Assembly (NCBI GenBank): GCA_019247755.1
Contig: JAFBAM010000216.1
Location: 1-7,696, forward strand
Source: Sphingomonas sp.
Lineage (GTDB): Bacteria; Pseudomonadota; Alphaproteobacteria; Sphingomonadales; Sphingomonadaceae
DNA: 7,696 nt
Reading direction: 5' to 3'
The notes beneath the pieces are model-generated. The model saw only the letters and a list, made by a program, of their open reading frames with translations. It was not told where the DNA came from and did not search any database. Positions within the stretch are counted from its first letter, which is position 1. Each line of letters begins with the position of its first letter. A program made the position numbers and the translations under genes. Below are positions 6,377 to 7,696 of this stretch, piece by piece.

Positions 6377-7019
6377 GGGGTCTCCTGGCGAACAATGGCG
6401 CACCGGGACGGGCCGCGCGCTGGCCGCGTGGCTTCGATCGGCGATACCAGTGAGGGTCTTGCGCACGGATGGCGGTTGCGGAAGTCGGATCGGGTGGCAG
6501 GCGAAGGAAAATGATCGCCGGTGCACTCCATTCCGTCCACTGCTTGGCCTGGCTCAAGGGATGGACGAACCGCTTGAACCAACCCATCGCGCGCGCCGCG
6601 TGGGCAGCTGAATCATAACCGGGCCGGCGAATCACCGCAATTGGCACTTCGCGAGCTAACCCCCTCCAATCACGCCATTTGTGAAAATTTGGCAGGGTGT
6701 CGCTTCCGAGCAACCAAATGAAACGGTGCTCGGGATGGCGGACCTTCAAGGTGCGAACCGTATCGACCGTGTAGCGGGTGCCTTCCTGGCTTTCGAAATC
6801 GCTGACGTTGATACGCGCGCCGCGGGCAATCCGTTCCGCCGACGCAAATCGCGCTTCGAACGACGCCATGTCCTTGGCGCCTTCCTTCAGCGGATTACCG
6901 GGGGACACGAGCCACCAGACCTGGTCGAGGCCGAGGGCGCGCATTGCCTGCAGGCTGATATGACGATGGCCCCGATGCGCCGGGTTGAACGAGCCGCCGA
7001 GAAGACCGATGCGCGCCAT
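6357..7019 (-). CDS. nadD: Nicotinate-nucleotide adenylyltransferase NadD
   Basis: NadD transfers AMP from ATP to nicotinate mononucleotide, making deamido-NAD in the cytoplasmic NAD pathway. The 220-residue protein shows the nucleotidyltransferase signature GGSFNPAHRGH (8-18) with HxGH at 15-18, the substrate-site WLVSPGNPLK (36-45), GSDTLPNFHKW (105-115), and SATAIR (180-185), the family's C-terminal ATP-binding (S/T)xxxIR motif. The first two possible start codons are adjacent, GTG (7022) and ATG (7019); I chose ATG because it gives the normal MxRIGLLGG start and no Shine-Dalgarno site separates the two. The tail after residue 190 is long, basic and Pro-rich, and its last codons overlap rsfS. 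nadD is the first gene of the minus-strand run, 56 bases from the divergent DUF3667 gene. Confidence 0.94.
   Translation of the reverse strand: MARIGLLGGSFNPAHRGHRHISLQAMRALGLDQVWWLVSPGNPLKEGAKDMASFEARFASAERIARGARINVSDFESQEGTRYTVDTVRTLKVRHPEHRFIWLLGSDTLPNFHKWRDWRGLAREVPIAVIRRPGYDSAAHAARAMGWFKRFVHPLSQAKQWTEWSAPAIIFLRLPPDPTSATAIRAQDPHWYRRSKPRGQRAARPGAPLFARRPLDRTSS
6382..6386 (-). promoter_or_regulatory. Shine-Dalgarno site fixing the rsfS TTG start
   Basis: The minus strand reads AGGAG followed by five bases and then TTG. It is the best ribosome-binding site in the window. It lies within the nadD coding region and decides for the TTG over the far upstream ATG. Confidence 0.8.
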
Positions 7020-7064
7020 CACCGATTGGCTAGCATGGGAGCCGGAGGCCGCCTAATATCGGGC

Positions 7065-7070
7065 AGGGGG
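7065..7070 (+). promoter_or_regulatory. Shine-Dalgarno site of the DUF3667 gene
   Basis: AGGGGG lies five bases before the ATG at 7076 in the 56-base divergent region. The same short region must also hold or adjoin the promoter of the nadD operon; I could not assign -35/-10 boxes with confidence for either direction. Confidence 0.6.
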
Positions 7071-7075
7071 TATCG

Positions 7076-7696
7076 ATGGGTGAATTCGAAGCCTTGGGCG
7101 ATGCGGTGACCGGCAGCCTGCTGGCGCGGGCGGTCGAGCCGAAGGCTGGCGAAGCCGACGAAGGGCACACCCACGAGCGGAATTGCCTGAACTGCGGCAC
7201 CAAGCTCATCGGGGCCTATTGTTCGACCTGCGGGCAGAAAGCGCACGTCCATCGCTCGATCCGGGGCTTCTTCCAGGACTTCATCGCCGGCCTGTTCAAC
7301 TTCGAAGGGAAATTGTGGCGAACGTTGCCGATGCTCGCCTGGCGCCCCGGCGAGATGACCCGCCGTTACATTGCCGGTGAGCGAGCCCGCTTCATCTCTC
7401 CTGTCGCGCTGTACCTGTTCACCGTGTTCGCCATGTTCGCGACGCTGAACTTCACCGGTGCGCTGGGAGGCGGAGGCGGCACCCATATCAAGGACGGCTT
7501 GAAGACCGAGATCGCTGACCAGCAGAAGCAGCTGGCCGCGCTGCAGCTGAAAAGGAAGCTGACGGTCGCCGCGGGCAAGCCGGTCGACGACCTCGACCGC
7601 CGCATCGCCAAGCGCGTCCAGGATATGACCGAGACCCAGAACGTCCTCAACGGCAAGGGCATCGTTACGACAGATGCCGGGGACGAGACACCAAGC
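7076..7696 (+). CDS. DUF3667 zinc-ribbon membrane protein, partial
   Basis: The gene starts at ATG 7076 and is open to the right edge (207 codons); the C-terminus is missing. After an acidic N-terminus comes a zinc ribbon with C37xxC40 and C49xxC52 (CLNCGTKLIGAYCSTCGQ). An amphipathic region (61-105) with FFQDFIAGLFNFEGK and TLPMLAWRPGEMTRRYI follows, then a hydrophobic segment at about 107-128. This is the N-terminal pattern of DUF3667 (PF12412) proteins, whose function is unknown to me. After the membrane segment a Gly5 linker (131-135) leads into a charged region (about 138-192) rich in Gln, Lys, Leu and Asp, with coiled-coil character. AGGGGG at 7065-7070, five bases before the ATG, supports the start. 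It diverges from nadD, so it is a separate transcription unit. Confidence 0.85.
   Translation, partial: MGEFEALGDAVTGSLLARAVEPKAGEADEGHTHERNCLNCGTKLIGAYCSTCGQKAHVHRSIRGFFQDFIAGLFNFEGKLWRTLPMLAWRPGEMTRRYIAGERARFISPVALYLFTVFAMFATLNFTGALGGGGGTHIKDGLKTEIADQQKQLAALQLKRKLTVAAGKPVDDLDRRIAKRVQDMTETQNVLNGKGIVTTDAGDETPS

Noticed and set aside
7054..7059. TAATAT as a -10 box for the DUF3667 gene
   Set aside because: No -35 box lies at normal spacing, and it would sit too close to the ATG to leave the ribosome site comfortably in the leader.
1..7696. Mobile elements, CRISPR, tRNA, rRNA, riboswitch, toxin-antitoxin or defence genes
   Set aside because: No repeats, inverted termini, transposase motifs, cloverleaf or known RNA motifs were seen by eye, and no intergenic stretch exceeds 60 bases.

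Overview
The window looks like chromosomal DNA of a GC-rich alphaproteobacterium, most likely a sphingomonad (Sphingomonadales). The basis is the high GC content, a Coq7-type ubiquinone hydroxylase, and the protein family styles (RlmH, RsfS, DUF3667, and a small secreted four-cysteine protein). I assigned the order by recognising families, not by a search.

Layout: ten genes lie on the minus strand and are transcribed from right to left: nadD (about 7019), rsfS, a class A beta-lactamase-like serine hydrolase, rlmH, an EnvC-type LytM factor, an S41/CtpA protease, dsbB, coq7, a small secreted hypothetical protein, and a PTPS-related polytopic membrane protein that runs off the left edge. One gene, a DUF3667 zinc-ribbon membrane protein, diverges on the plus strand at 7076 and runs off the right edge. 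The first eight genes are packed tightly: overlaps of 20 and 4 bases, junctions of 0, 4, 7 and 10 bases, and one of 39 bases. They therefore look like one operon. The last two follow after gaps of 48 and 49 bases.

Functionally, nadD (NAD synthesis), rsfS (ribosome silencing) and rlmH (23S rRNA methylation) form a widespread bacterial housekeeping neighbourhood. A periplasmic peptidoglycan group is embedded in it: the penicillin-recognising-fold serine hydrolase, the degenerate LytM factor that probably activates an amidase, and the carboxy-terminal processing protease. DsbB and Coq7 follow; DsbB passes electrons to quinone and Coq7 helps make ubiquinone.

I see no mobile element, CRISPR array, tRNA, rRNA or obvious phage or defence system. 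The most interesting points are the serine hydrolase that keeps SxxK/SDN/KTG but has no class A general-base glutamate, its position between rsfS and rlmH, the metal-ligand-free LytM factor next to a CtpA protease, and several non-ATG or coupled starts (TTG rsfS, GTG rlmH, GTG coq7). I found no convincing wholly new system.
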